A stretch of DNA of 64,000 bases from Rhizomicrobium sp. (GCA_037200385.1 JBBCGL010000001.1:4665418-4729417), one strand, 5' to 3'. Positions 1 through 8,781 are shown, counted from the stretch's first letter. Program-made: numbers and translations. The notes: generated by a model from the letters alone, not told the origin.

Positions 1-1176
1 CCGGGTATTGCCGGCATCGAGACCTTCAGCGGGCACGCGTTTCATACCAGCCGATGGGACTACGACTATACGGGCGGCGGTCCCGAGGGCGGCCTGAGCA
101 ACCTGGCCGACAAGCGCGTCGCCATCATCGGCACCGGGGCGACGGCCATACAATGCATTCCCCATCTCGCCAAGGGCGCGCGGCATCTTTACGTGTTTCA
201 GCGAACGCCCTCCGTTGTCGATGCGCGCAACAATCGGCCCACGGATCCGCAATGGGCCGGCGCGCTCCAGCCCGGCTGGCAGCAACGGAGAATGGACAAC
301 TTCAACACGCTGGTGTCGGGCGGTACGGCCGATGAAGATCTCGTTTCCGATGGATGGACCGAAATCCTGCGTGGAATCGGCGTCGAACTCGCATCGCTGC
401 CGGACGATGCCGAGCGCCGGCAACTCGCCGACTTCCGCAAGATGGAGCAGATCCGGGACCGGATCGACCGGGCCGTCAACGACAAAGCCACCGCCGCGGC
501 GTTGAAGCCCTATTACAACATCATGTGCAAGAGGCCGTGTTTTCACGACTCGTACCTCGAAACATTCAATCGGCAAAATGTGACGCTGGTCGATACCGAC
601 GGGCGAGGCGTCGACCGCGTGACGCCGTCCGGAATCGTAGCGAATGGCCGGGAATTTCCCGTTGACTGTCTGATCTATGCGACGGGATTCGAATTCCAGA
701 CCGATTTCTCCATCCGCAACGGCTATCAGATATACGGCCGCGGCGGACTGACCCTGAGCGAGAAGTGGAAGGATGGCGTGTCCACCCTTCACGGATACTT
801 CATTCGCTATTTCCCCAATTGTTTCGTCCTCGGCAACGCCCAGACCGCGAACACGCCGAACTTCACCCACATGCTGAACGAAAGCAGCAGGCACCTGGCC
901 TGGATAATTAAGACGTGTCTTGAACGCCAGATTTCGGCCGTGGAGCCCAGCCAAGACGCGGAGCGCGCATGGGTCGACCACATCCTGACGTTTCGAAACG
1001 AGCGCAAGAAGTTCGACCAGGCGTGTACGCCGGGCTACTACAACAACGAGGGTCAGCCGTCCGATAAATCGGTGCTCGGCAGCTTTTATCCCGCCGGCCC
1101 GCTGGTGTTCGTCCCCCTGCTCGAAGCCTGGCGAGACAAGGGCGACCTCGAAGGCCTGGAACAGCTTGGCGCTTGA
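1..1176 (+). CDS. Baeyer-Villiger monooxygenase (type I, FAD/NADPH), N-terminus outside window
   Basis: The frame is open from base 1, so the N-terminal FAD-binding part lies to the left of the window; 391 residues are visible. Near the start is FSGHAFHTSRW, which fits the type I Baeyer-Villiger fingerprint FxGxxxHxxxW. About 30 residues later GTGATA marks the second (NADPH) Rossmann motif. Further on, CLIYATGFEFQTDF matches the conserved ATG region of flavin monooxygenases. The family inserts one oxygen atom beside a ketone to give an ester or lactone. The esterase that follows 10 bases downstream would hydrolyse such a product, so the two probably form one operon. The substrate cannot be read from the sequence; related enzymes take cyclic ketones, steroids or aryl ketones. 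Confidence 0.9.
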   Translation, partial: PGIAGIETFSGHAFHTSRWDYDYTGGGPEGGLSNLADKRVAIIGTGATAIQCIPHLAKGARHLYVFQRTPSVVDARNNRPTDPQWAGALQPGWQQRRMDNFNTLVSGGTADEDLVSDGWTEILRGIGVELASLPDDAERRQLADFRKMEQIRDRIDRAVNDKATAAALKPYYNIMCKRPCFHDSYLETFNRQNVTLVDTDGRGVDRVTPSGIVANGREFPVDCLIYATGFEFQTDFSIRNGYQIYGRGGLTLSEKWKDGVSTLHGYFIRYFPNCFVLGNAQTANTPNFTHMLNESSRHLAWIIKTCLERQISAVEPSQDAERAWVDHILTFRNERKKFDQACTPGYYNNEGQPSDKSVLGSFYPAGPLVFVPLLEAWRDKGDLEGLEQLGA

Positions 1177-1186
1177 GGGGGCAAGG

Positions 1187-2101
1187 ATGGGCGCGGCGGA
1201 GATCGACACCTTCAAGCGCGCATGGCGGGAACGCGCGGCGAACGGTCGGGAAAATCCCCCGACGCTTGAGCAACAACGCCGATTGTTCGACGACGAGCAT
1301 GGTGCGATTCCGCTTCCGGTCGATTGCAATGTGGACGTCGTCGAATTCGACGGCGGGCATGCGGAACGATTGACGCCGCACAATGCGAACAAAGAGCATC
1401 TTCTTATCTATCATTACGGCGGCGGTCATATATTTGGAAGCCTGCGAATTCACCGCCATTTCGTCGCGCGTCTGGCCGAAGCGAGCCGGTCGATCGCCCT
1501 GAATATGCACTATCGCTTGGCGCCGGAATGTCCCTACCCATGTGGGCTCGAAGATGCGGTTCGCGATTATCGCCCCGCTCTCCACGAAGGGTTTGCTCCG
1601 AGCAGAGTTGTCGTGGCTGGGGAATCCGCGGGCGGCAACCTGACGGCGGCCTTGCTCCTGAAATTGCGAGAGCTTGCGTTGCCGTTGCCCGCTGGAGCTT
1701 ATTTGCTCAGCCCTTGGTTGGATATGATCTTAAGCGGCGATTCTTACGGCGCCCGCGCAACGCACGATCCGATGTTGACCAGAGAGGCGCTTGAGCAATG
1801 TGCGCTTGCCTATTGTGGTGGAGGCGGATCTCCCGGGGATCCCTATATCTCTCCGCTCAACGCATCGTTGCACGGTTTGCCACCGATCTATCTCCACACT
1901 GGGACAGACGAAATTCTATTAAGCGATGCAGTGGGATTCGCCCGAAAGGCGGGGCTCGTGGGAGGTTCCGTTTATCTCAGCGTCTGGCGGGATATGGTCC
2001 ATGCATGGCCACTATTTCATAGCGATTTGTCCTCGGCGGCCGTGGCGCCATTCTTGAAGCTGGACAGTGGATTGCCCGGCAGTATCAATCCGGCGGCGTA
2101 A
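1187..2101 (+). CDS. Alpha/beta hydrolase, hormone-sensitive-lipase (HSL) type esterase
   Basis: 304 residues. YHYGGGHIFGS corresponds to the HGGG oxyanion-hole motif of the HSL family, with Tyr in place of the first His. GESAGG carries the nucleophilic Ser, GTDEILLSD the acidic residue and DMVHAWPLF the catalytic His. I chose the ATG at 1187 because the GA-rich stretch GAGGGGGCAAGG lies just upstream; a TTG at 1166 in the same frame would overlap the monooxygenase. The gene starts 10 bases after that stop codon, and the pair fits ring-opening or ester cleavage of a Baeyer-Villiger product in the cytoplasm. No signal peptide is visible. Confidence 0.88.
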   Translation: MGAAEIDTFKRAWRERAANGRENPPTLEQQRRLFDDEHGAIPLPVDCNVDVVEFDGGHAERLTPHNANKEHLLIYHYGGGHIFGSLRIHRHFVARLAEASRSIALNMHYRLAPECPYPCGLEDAVRDYRPALHEGFAPSRVVVAGESAGGNLTAALLLKLRELALPLPAGAYLLSPWLDMILSGDSYGARATHDPMLTREALEQCALAYCGGGGSPGDPYISPLNASLHGLPPIYLHTGTDEILLSDAVGFARKAGLVGGSVYLSVWRDMVHAWPLFHSDLSSAAVAPFLKLDSGLPGSINPAA

Positions 2102-2780
2102 GCCCGTAACGCCTTCCTGGCCGGTCCGCAGTTTCGAAGGCACCGACTTGGGTGTTTTGTGGAACCGGACGTGAGTCATGGAGAGACGGAAGTTTGCGCG
2201 CGGATTCAAGCTTGAGAAGTTCGGCGAGTGCGGCGTAGGAGTCCGGACTGGGTTCCAATCGGATCGTGTCGCTTGCAACGTCCTGTCCCGCTGCTGAAGA
2301 AATCCGAGCTGTCACAATGTGTGCGCCGATTTGACAGCCCTTCAAGCCTATCTTGCCGGACGTGCAATATGGGTCGGATTCGTTTTCGGAGTGCTCCTGC
2401 CGCCAAAATAGTGGCAGCCCGTGCAATCAGTTGCCGAAACAAAGCGGATCACGAACGCCGCGGGGCAGCGGGCCATCGGTTGAAGATTGGTTGGCCGATG
2501 GAACCGCATGCCAACGCGACGGCATGTATTGTCGGCACCGAACTTGAGGAATGTCGAACGCGAGAAATCACTGCGCCAACCTAGCGGAACTTCAAGCGAG
2601 TTCGGGTCGAATTCGGGCCGTATTCGCGCTCGATATGAGCAAGAACATATAGTGATCTATGCGGTCAAACTTTTCTACGGATTTTCCGCGGATTTCGGTG
2701 CCGAAGTCTGCTTTTGTACGCCGTTCGGTGCCGAATAGAATAAACGGCCGATTTCGAAAATCCGCGGCAATCCTGGAAAA
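2102..2780. other. Intergenic stretch without a convincing gene
   Basis: Several short open frames exist on both strands but none has a plausible ribosome site combined with protein-like composition. The only structure I see is an imperfect inverted repeat built on CCGCGGATTT near 2687-2700 and AAATCCGCGG near 2758-2767, which could form a hairpin. The stretch ends at the tRNA fragment. Confidence 0.5.
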
Positions 2781-2835
2781 TGGCGGGCGCGACAGGGATT
2801 GAACCTGTGATCCCTCCCGTGTGAAGGGAGTGCTC
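2781..2835 (-). tRNA. 3' fragment of a tRNA-Val(CAC) gene
   Basis: Read on the minus strand, the stretch contains the 3' strand of a D stem (GAGC), a complete anticodon arm CTCCC-TTCACAC-GGGAG with anticodon CAC, a complete T arm ACAGG-TTCAATC-CCTGT, the acceptor 3' strand CGCGCCC, discriminator G and an encoded CCA. The 5' acceptor strand and the 5' half of the D arm are missing, so it cannot be a working tRNA. Such 3' fragments are the usual scar of site-specific integration into a tRNA gene. The orientation would place the integrated DNA to the right, with an intact tRNA-Val beyond its far end. No integrase gene is seen in the window. The homology breaks exactly where an interspersed repeat begins. 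Confidence 0.75.
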
Positions 2836-2956
2836 TTGCTCCTATTTTGAAGACGATCGTGAGTAAAGTTGGACGGAGGCGGTGCCCCTGTACCATTCCG
2901 ATTCCGAAAAACGCCGAACCTCCACGCGGCGGCGCGAATGGCGCCGATTGCGGCGG
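2834..2956. repeat. Interspersed intergenic repeat, copy 1
   Basis: From about GCTC at 2832 the sequence resembles the copy near 53.24-53.37 kb, and from CTGTACCATTCC at 2888 the match is close, continuing through CGAACCTCCA and GCCGATTGCGGCGG. A shorter copy lies near 26.4 kb. No ORF is conserved between the copies, so this is best seen as a non-coding dispersed repeat. Confidence 0.7.
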
Positions 2957-3015
2957 CTCGAACGACATGATCGGCCTGCACTGCTATGGTATCGCGAGCC
3001 TGCCGCACGCGGACG

Positions 3016-3816
3016 TTAGCCGCGGGCCCGGCGTATCAAGATCCCGCCATCCGGCGTAAGCGTATTGCCCGTCAGCATCGCAGCCCTGTCGGACAGCAGG
3101 AAGACAATCGCGTTTGCAATGTCCTGAGGGACCGGCAGGCGGCCGAGCGGCAGATTGCTCGTCATCTCGTCGCGCAGGACCTCCGGATCGATTCCGGTCT
3201 TCTCGGCATAGGCGTCGATGACATCCTGGCCCAAGCGGGTATCGAGCGTTCCTGGGTTGACCACGTTTACGCGCACCCCATATTCGGCAAGCTCGTCCGC
3301 CAGGGTTCTCGACAAGTTCAACAATCCGGCATTCACGACGCCGGGGATCGCGAGCATCGCCGTGGGATCGACGCCGGCTGCGCCGGCTACGATGACGATG
3401 CTCGATCGCCGAGACTTCTTCAGTTGTACCAAGGCGCCGCGCACCAGCGTCCACGTCGCAAGAAGTCGTGCCTGCAGCTGATACAGTATTTCCTCCTCGC
3501 GTGCTTCGAGCGCGGACGAGACGCAGGCCGAGCCCGCGTTGCTGACGAGACCGTCGATCGTGCCGAATTTCTCGATCGCGAACCGGCACAGGCCTTCCAC
3601 ATCGGCGGGTCGCGAGACGTCCGCCACGACCGCCGCCAGCCGGTCCGATGCGAAGGCGGCATTGAGCTCGTCGACGTCAGCCTGTCTGCGGCTGCACGTC
3701 ACCAGCTTTGCGCCTTGGGCGTGCAGGGTGGCGGCCGTCGCGCGCCCGATGCCGCGCGTCCCGCCCGTCACCACGAAGACGCGACCTTCAAGCCCCTCCG
3801 GCTCGCGGGCTGTCAT
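3016..3816 (-). CDS. SDR-fold protein lacking the catalytic YxxxK motif
   Basis: 266 residues of classical short-chain dehydrogenase type. TGGTRGIGRA is the cofactor-binding loop, ADVS and VSNAG follow at the expected places, and the C-terminal VVNPGTLDT and LTPDGG regions are present. Where the catalytic Ser and YxxxK should stand, the sequence reads VAGAAGVDPTAMLAIPGVV, so Ser, Tyr and Lys are all replaced. The protein may bind a nucleotide or a partner without normal dehydrogenase activity, or use different chemistry. It ends the minus-strand operon that starts with the JmjC-like gene, one base after the radical SAM stop codon, which ties it to peptide maturation. Confidence 0.85.
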   Translation of the reverse strand: MTAREPEGLEGRVFVVTGGTRGIGRATAATLHAQGAKLVTCSRRQADVDELNAAFASDRLAAVVADVSRPADVEGLCRFAIEKFGTIDGLVSNAGSACVSSALEAREEEILYQLQARLLATWTLVRGALVQLKKSRRSSIVIVAGAAGVDPTAMLAIPGVVNAGLLNLSRTLADELAEYGVRVNVVNPGTLDTRLGQDVIDAYAEKTGIDPEVLRDEMTSNLPLGRLPVPQDIANAIVFLLSDRAAMLTGNTLTPDGGILIRRARG

Positions 3817-3817
3817 G

Positions 3818-4978
3818 TCAAAAGCATTTGGTCTGCGCGGTCAGCTGCGGACCATGGATCATGGCGAGAAAGGCGATGAGCTCGTCGAGCTCGCCGGCGC
3901 GATAGTCCCTCATCATCTCCGCGTACAACACCTTCAGGTCCTCGCAATGGCTGACCGGGCCGAACAGGTCACCCGTGTACGTCAGAGCCTGGGAGCGGCA
4001 GGAGCCTTTGCATATCCCGCGATATTCACAGCTGCTGCAGATGGAAAGCTTGTCGGGCGTCAGCAGCAGGTGCTTGGACGAGAACGAGCGGTCGTAGTAG
4101 CGGTCGACGAAGTCCTCCTCGAGGATGTTTCCAAGTGCCATCTCGGGGACGGTGGTGATGGCGCCGCAATAGAAGGTCCGGCCATAGGCGTCGACCTCGA
4201 GCGTGCGGCCGGACATCGGGGCGCAGTATGTCGAGCAAGGCTCTCCCTTGCCCGCGGCATTGATGATCATGTTCTCGATCAGGTCGATGCTCAGTTCGTA
4301 GAAGTGGTCTTTCTCGTAGCGATAGAGCTCGGTCAGGACGCTCGCCGCGCCTTGGCGCGTGAGATCGTCGGTTACTCCGGTTCTCTGCGAGTAGCTGGTC
4401 GAGACGTGGACATTCTGCACGCCGCATTCGATCGCCCAGTCCAGGACGCCGACCACGCTGGTGTCGACGACGTTCGTGATCGGCACCGAGAGCGCGACGC
4501 CGATGTTCTCCGCCACCATCTTCTCGACATTGCGCTTGACACGCGACAGCAGAGGCAGGCCACGCACCTTGGCATATGCCTCATCGTCGACGCTATCCAT
4601 GCTGACCTGGACGTAGACGTCCAGCTCGCGCAGGTCGCGGATGAGATGGTCCGTGATGCCCGTCCCATTGGTCACGAGATAGGTTTTGAAGCCGTACGTC
4701 TCGGCGGAGGCGCGCAGGATCGCAGGCAATTCCTTGACGATCGTCGGCTCTCCCCCCGAGATCAGCATGACTTGTCCGCCCAAGCCCTTCGCCTTGCGGA
4801 ATATCGTGTCGATCTCATTGAAGGACAGCCTTTGGTTGGTCGCGCGGCTCGCATTCATGTAGCAATAGGCGCAATGCTGATTGCACTTCGCCGTAATCTG
4901 CAGCCAGACGCTCTTAAGCCCGCCCTGGCCGTTCATGACGAGATGCGAATAGTCCTTGCGTTCGGCCGTTCTGAGCAT
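3818..4978 (-). CDS. Radical SAM/SPASM peptide-maturase-like protein
   Basis: 386 residues. CNQHCAYC (Cys32, 36, 39) is the CxxxCxxC motif that binds the radical SAM [4Fe-4S] cluster, followed by the ISGGEPT motif that contacts S-adenosylmethionine. The C-terminal third is Cys-rich (CSTYC, FYCGA, CSSCEYRGICKGSC and a late SHCED), typical of a SPASM domain with auxiliary clusters. The architecture is that of PqqE, MftC and sactipeptide maturases, which alter ribosomal peptides with the help of a PqqD-type protein; such a gene lies immediately upstream. The ATG at 4978 is preceded by GGAAAGGACGGAAG. The likely substrate is the 23-residue peptide at 9592, but that is inference. Confidence 0.9.
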   Translation of the reverse strand: MLRTAERKDYSHLVMNGQGGLKSVWLQITAKCNQHCAYCYMNASRATNQRLSFNEIDTIFRKAKGLGGQVMLISGGEPTIVKELPAILRASAETYGFKTYLVTNGTGITDHLIRDLRELDVYVQVSMDSVDDEAYAKVRGLPLLSRVKRNVEKMVAENIGVALSVPITNVVDTSVVGVLDWAIECGVQNVHVSTSYSQRTGVTDDLTRQGAASVLTELYRYEKDHFYELSIDLIENMIINAAGKGEPCSTYCAPMSGRTLEVDAYGRTFYCGAITTVPEMALGNILEEDFVDRYYDRSFSSKHLLLTPDKLSICSSCEYRGICKGSCRSQALTYTGDLFGPVSHCEDLKVLYAEMMRDYRAGELDELIAFLAMIHGPQLTAQTKCF

Positions 4979-5005
4979 GGGAGCTTCCGTCCTTTCCGGC
5001 AGGGT

Positions 5006-5320
5006 TCAGTTGTGCCGCTCGGCTTCGAGCTGTCGGATGACGATCTTGTGCTTCAGAAGCTCGCGCGACAGTTCCAGCACGTCGTCGACCACATCGGACA
5101 CGGAAATGCGGTATTCCGCGGCGAGAAGCTCGCAAACCCGCTGCAGGTCGGTCTGGCCATCGAGCAGGCCAAACGCAAAGGCCGCGGAGTCGTTGAGAAC
5201 CAGCCCGGGTTCGATGACAATGCTGCTCTTGAACTTCTTCCACTGCAGGTTGGGCGCGGGTTGCAGCCGTGCAGACAGTTCGTTCGTGGCGTGCAACGCA
5301 TCGGATAGCTCGGTGGTCAA
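5006..5320 (-). CDS. PqqD-like peptide-binding (RRE) protein, copy A
   Basis: 104 residues when started at the TTG at 5320, which has a perfect AAGGAG eight bases upstream; a longer frame to 5542 runs into the neighbour and looks non-coding. The part from KKFKSSIVIEPGLVLNDSAA through GLLDGQTDLQRVCELLAAEY to a terminal helix (DVVDDVLELSRELL) follows the PqqD pattern. PqqD-type domains bind leader peptides and hand them to radical SAM enzymes. Its position between the JmjC-like oxygenase and the radical SAM gene, all on one strand, makes it the presumed partner of one or both. Confidence 0.8.
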   Translation of the reverse strand: MTTELSDALHATNELSARLQPAPNLQWKKFKSSIVIEPGLVLNDSAAFAFGLLDGQTDLQRVCELLAAEYRISVSDVVDDVLELSRELLKHKIVIRQLEAERHN

Positions 5321-5378
5321 GGTTGCGTCTCCTTCTGAATCCTTGTCTTGCTGAATTGCTTGTGTTCGCTTCGACAGC

Positions 5379-6530
5379 TCACGGTGCCAGCCACTCCATG
5401 CCTTCCGCGAAGCACTTGTCGTAGTCGTCCCAATTCTCGCCGCCGGCAGCCAGCCGCCGCGGTCGCGCGGCATCGCCATCGGTGTCGCGATAGCGCGAGA
5501 GCTGCCGCACCAGGGCGTTTGCCTCCGAATAGGGGTCGGCAAGGGACCGCGATGCGTCGAGTAGATCCGAAGGCGAGAGTTTCTCGATCTCCGTCCGCAG
5601 GCGCTGCAGCCAAATCGCGGCTTCTCTCAACTGGCGGTCGGCCGGCGTCGACGACTCTTCGACGATCAGATCGCACGACAACAGCGCGCGCCAATGGCTG
5701 CTGGCGGCCAAGCGGCGCCGCAAAGCGGACAGCGCCAGATCCAGCGCCGCAGGCTGGCCGAAGGTGAAGTTCAGCGAGAGGGAATGGCGGCCCGCGGACG
5801 TCCCGTGCCAATACCCCCGCGGTACAAAAAGCATCTGCCCGGCCTCGAGCGTCACCGTCTCGATATCCGCGGCGGCGGGCAGGGCGGCCCCGCGCGCCCA
5901 ATAGCTTTGAAGTTCTTCGCTCGGGAACGGCTCGTCCATGTCGTGGTGTTCGAGAGGCGCGACCACGCGTTCGTTTGGCGCCAACCGCCAGGTCTTGCTG
6001 CCCGAAAGCTGGACGACGAAGTTCGCGTAAGCGTCGAAATGCATGTCCAGGCCTTGCGAGGCCGACGAAGCGTACACGACGCACTTGCCCATCACGCTGG
6101 CCGGCAGTCCCAGATCCTGCTTGAACGCCGCCAACCAGCGCTGAAGCTCGTTGCTCGCGACCTCGTAGTGATCGATCTCAACCGTCGCGCCGCGAGACAG
6201 GAACGCGTCCGCGCGATCCGGCGTCGTATAAAATTTGTTGGAAATACCGTCGGTGAGATCCACAGGGATGTCGCCATAGACCATCACCGGACCGTCCACC
6301 TGCCGAAGCGCGGAATACGCTGTGCGAAAGCGGGCCAGGGCGAACAGGCGCATCAGCGTTGCGGAAGGAAAGTCGAACAGCGCAGGCTTTTCCGGCCAGC
6401 ACGCCTGCATGAAATCAGCGAATTTTCCGGCCCCGATGAGTTCGCGCAGACCGCGACCTGCAGGCTTTTGTGAATGTTCTCGCGTCTCGCAGGTTACGTG
6501 CAGCATTTTTGGCCGTGACGCGATGCACAT
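5379..6530 (-). CDS. JmjC/cupin_4-type Fe(II)/2-oxoglutarate oxygenase
   Basis: About 383 residues. MHFDAYANFVVQLSGSKTW contains the HxD iron ligands of the JmjC ribosomal-oxygenase type, and FVPRGYWHGTSAG supplies the second His. This family (YcfD, ROXA, MINA53/NO66) hydroxylates Arg or His side chains in proteins, so a peptide substrate is plausible here. The frame is open to 6602, but a promoter-like TTGACT-N16-TACTAT on the minus strand overlaps that first ATG, so the ATG at 6530 (GGCGGAC upstream) or the one near 6506 is more likely. It is the first gene of the minus-strand operon with copy A, the radical SAM gene and the SDR. Confidence 0.82.
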   Translation of the reverse strand: MCIASRPKMLHVTCETREHSQKPAGRGLRELIGAGKFADFMQACWPEKPALFDFPSATLMRLFALARFRTAYSALRQVDGPVMVYGDIPVDLTDGISNKFYTTPDRADAFLSRGATVEIDHYEVASNELQRWLAAFKQDLGLPASVMGKCVVYASSASQGLDMHFDAYANFVVQLSGSKTWRLAPNERVVAPLEHHDMDEPFPSEELQSYWARGAALPAAADIETVTLEAGQMLFVPRGYWHGTSAGRHSLSLNFTFGQPAALDLALSALRRRLAASSHWRALLSCDLIVEESSTPADRQLREAAIWLQRLRTEIEKLSPSDLLDASRSLADPYSEANALVRQLSRYRDTDGDAARPRRLAAGGENWDDYDKCFAEGMEWLAP

Positions 6531-6584
6531 GTCCGCCAACAACACGGTGGCTTGCCCAATCACGTCGTCATTCTGCGTTTCAAG

Positions 6585-6614
6585 TATTGCATAGTATTGC
6601 AAAGTATCGATGAG
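6585..6614. promoter_or_regulatory. Divergent promoter region with three 10-bp phased boxes (site P1)
   Basis: Three consecutive 10-mers read TATTGCATAG (6585), TATTGCAAAG (6595) and TATCGATGAG (6605). They lie between the divergent JmjC-like and PqqD-like genes and overlap a minus-strand promoter-like TTGACT-N16-TACTAT. Similar 10-bp phased boxes stand at 21784-21813 and 25812-25841. A repeat length of one helical turn suggests cooperative binding of a regulator on one face of the DNA. Confidence 0.55.
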
Positions 6615-6632
6615 TCAATCATACTTACCTCA

Positions 6633-6926
6633 ATGACGGACGAGACCAAACGATATCGCGCCAATCCGGCCATTAAATGGAAGGCGCACCTCAAGGGCGT
6701 CGTGACCGACAATGGGGTTGCGATGAACGAAACGGCTGCCTTGCTGTTCGTAAGTCTCTCAGAGGAGGCAACGAGTCTGGCTGCATTATGCGACCGGCTT
6801 GCGGATCAAAAGGGCTGGGACCGGCGGGAATTTCTCAATGATGCGAAAGCGGTCGTCGGAGAAATGCTCGATGACGGGCTCGTTATCGAGGCCGGCGCGG
6901 ATACCGCCGACCTCAAGGCTAGGTGA
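6633..6926 (+). CDS. PqqD-like peptide-binding (RRE) protein, copy B
   Basis: 97 residues. LKGVVTDNGVAMNETAALLF followed by a helical region and a terminal DDGLVIEAG matches the PqqD fold pattern, although the usual Gly-rich turn before the helices reads SLSEEATSLAALC. It starts 19 bases after the phased boxes and ends 10 bases before a PhyH-type oxygenase gene, so it is the presumed leader-peptide adaptor of that enzyme. It is the second of three such genes within 5 kb, which is unusual. First gene of the plus-strand operon. Confidence 0.72.
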   Translation: MTDETKRYRANPAIKWKAHLKGVVTDNGVAMNETAALLFVSLSEEATSLAALCDRLADQKGWDRREFLNDAKAVVGEMLDDGLVIEAGADTADLKAR

Positions 6927-6936
6927 GAGCGGCACA

Positions 6937-7677
6937 ATGCTGTTGTCGAAGGCGGCCAAGGATCAATTCGTCGAGCAAGGATTCCTCCGCTTTCCCGCGA
7001 TGATCGGGGCGGCCCGCATAAAGAAGTGCCGGGAGCGGATCGATGCGGCGTTGCAGTTGGATGCAAGCGATCCGACGACATGGCCAGAAGATGTCATCGC
7101 GCCGGTACCCCAGCTTGAGGCGGATATGGGCATCGTCGCCACTGAAGAGATCGACGCTATAAAGCGTCAGCTGGTCGGAGACGGATTTGTGCCGCGTTCG
7201 AGCTACGTACCCGTGCTGAATTTCCCGCGCTTCGGGGCAAAGGAATTCAATCCGCACGGCTTTCATATCGACGGCGTCGGCGAATCGACATTGCTTCCGG
7301 TGCGCCGCTATCTACTGACATTCGTCTACGCGAGCGATGTGGATCCGTGCGGCGGAGCCGTCGCAGCCATTCCCGGCTCTCATCGGCAGATATTCGAGCA
7401 CTACTGGAAGACGGGCACGGCGCCCGATGGCGATACCGATGCGCCCGACGGACCGGATTACGGCACGCCAATCCCGCTGGATGGTCCGGCGGGCACGGTG
7501 ATCTTCCTGCACTACTTGTTGGCACATGGCAGCTCGGACAACAGGACGTCTGCCATAAGGGTTTCGCTGAACGGGAAGACCGCGCCTACGACGGCCTACC
7601 AGCGCAAACACGGTGCGCCCCAAGACAACTGGACGCCGATGGACATCACGTTGCGCACCGACACGCTGAAACACTGA
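6937..7677 (+). CDS. PhyH-type Fe(II)/2-oxoglutarate dioxygenase
   Basis: 246 residues. FHIDG carries the HxD iron ligands, and LLAHGSSDNRTSAIRVSL carries the distal His and the 2-oxoglutarate-binding Arg, spaced as in phytanoyl-CoA dioxygenase relatives. GGAVAAIPGSHRQ is the typical wall of the double-stranded beta helix. Members hydroxylate or halogenate free, carrier-bound or peptide substrates. With a PqqD-like gene directly upstream, a peptide substrate is a reasonable guess. The start at 6937 lies 10 bases after the preceding stop. Confidence 0.85.
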   Translation: MLLSKAAKDQFVEQGFLRFPAMIGAARIKKCRERIDAALQLDASDPTTWPEDVIAPVPQLEADMGIVATEEIDAIKRQLVGDGFVPRSSYVPVLNFPRFGAKEFNPHGFHIDGVGESTLLPVRRYLLTFVYASDVDPCGGAVAAIPGSHRQIFEHYWKTGTAPDGDTDAPDGPDYGTPIPLDGPAGTVIFLHYLLAHGSSDNRTSAIRVSLNGKTAPTTAYQRKHGAPQDNWTPMDITLRTDTLKH

Positions 7678-7728
7678 CGGGGTAGCTGGCAGGTAGCAGC
7701 CGGGCTTCGGCCGGCGATGGAGAAGGAC

Positions 7729-8781
7729 ATGCAGGTCTACATTAGCGGTCTGGGCGCCTATATTCCGCCGAACATCTATACGAACGCGGATATTTGCGAG
7801 GCGATCGGTCTGCCTGTCGCCAAGGGCAAGCGGTATGAAGCCCTTCTTGGCGTTCGCGAGCGGCCGATTTGCGTCGATTACCGCGATGGGGGGCGGCAGA
7901 TCGTTTCCGGAGAGGACCTGGCCTATTCGGCGTCGCTTGCGGCGCTGGAAGATGCTGGCCTGGCTGCGTCCGATCTCGATGCTGTGATTGCCTGTTCGGC
8001 CTTCTTCGACTACATCGCGCCGCCGATCTCGTCACGTTTGCTGAAGCGGCTCGGCATCGAGCAGGCCTACACGCTGGACCTCATCGGCGGCTGCGCCGAG
8101 TTCCTGCATGGCGTCCACGTCGCGTCGAACATGATCCGGCTGGGTCAGGCGCGCACGGTTCTGGTGACGTCATCGGAGACGATCAATGCGTGGTGGGCGC
8201 AGACGCGCTTTCCCATCGAGCATTTCATATTCGGCGACACCGGTGGCGCCATGATCGTGACCGACAAGCCAAGCGCATACCGCATCGCCGACTGCCATCT
8301 TTCAACGAAATCCAAGATCGCGAACGAGCCCGCCGAGCTTATCTGCATGCCGATCATCGGCGGCAAGGCGCCTCCGAAGCCGTTTTATGAGGCCAAGCCT
8401 GCGAGCCCGGACATCCGGCATCTCAGCTCGATCGACGACGAATACCGTCTGGTACACAGTGTTCACCAGGTCGCGCTGGCGGCGCCGACGGCGATGTGCG
8501 AGGCGACGCGGCTGATGATCAAGCGCAACGACCTCGATTGCAATGCCGTCTATCTGGTTCCTCACCAAGCGAGCATCAACGTGCTCAATGCGCTCGGCGA
8601 TACCGGAATTCCAGCAGGGCAGATCGGCATTTCGCTGCCCACACGCGGCAACATGTCGACGTCTTCGGTACCGGTTACCTGGGCCGAGCACAGGGAAGAA
8701 GCGAGCCGCCACAAACACCTCGTCATGACGTCGGTCGGCGTCGGCATGTCGTATGGCGCGATGCTGCTGGAGCAACACTGA
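7729..8781 (+). CDS. KAS III (FabH-type) ketosynthase with intact triad
   Basis: 350 residues. The catalytic triad is readable: GGCAEF holds the Cys, LVPHQAS the His and TRGNMSTSS the Asn. This predicts decarboxylative condensation of an acyl thioester with malonyl-ACP, or a related acyl transfer. The start at ATG 7729 is set by GGAGAAGG immediately upstream; the ATG at 7717 would leave no ribosome site. It follows the PhyH gene and precedes a methyltransferase in the same direction. Its likely carrier partner is the ACP at 18100-18363. It is not part of a normal fab operon, so a specialised-metabolite role is inferred. Confidence 0.85.
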   Translation: MQVYISGLGAYIPPNIYTNADICEAIGLPVAKGKRYEALLGVRERPICVDYRDGGRQIVSGEDLAYSASLAALEDAGLAASDLDAVIACSAFFDYIAPPISSRLLKRLGIEQAYTLDLIGGCAEFLHGVHVASNMIRLGQARTVLVTSSETINAWWAQTRFPIEHFIFGDTGGAMIVTDKPSAYRIADCHLSTKSKIANEPAELICMPIIGGKAPPKPFYEAKPASPDIRHLSSIDDEYRLVHSVHQVALAAPTAMCEATRLMIKRNDLDCNAVYLVPHQASINVLNALGDTGIPAGQIGISLPTRGNMSTSSVPVTWAEHREEASRHKHLVMTSVGVGMSYGAMLLEQH

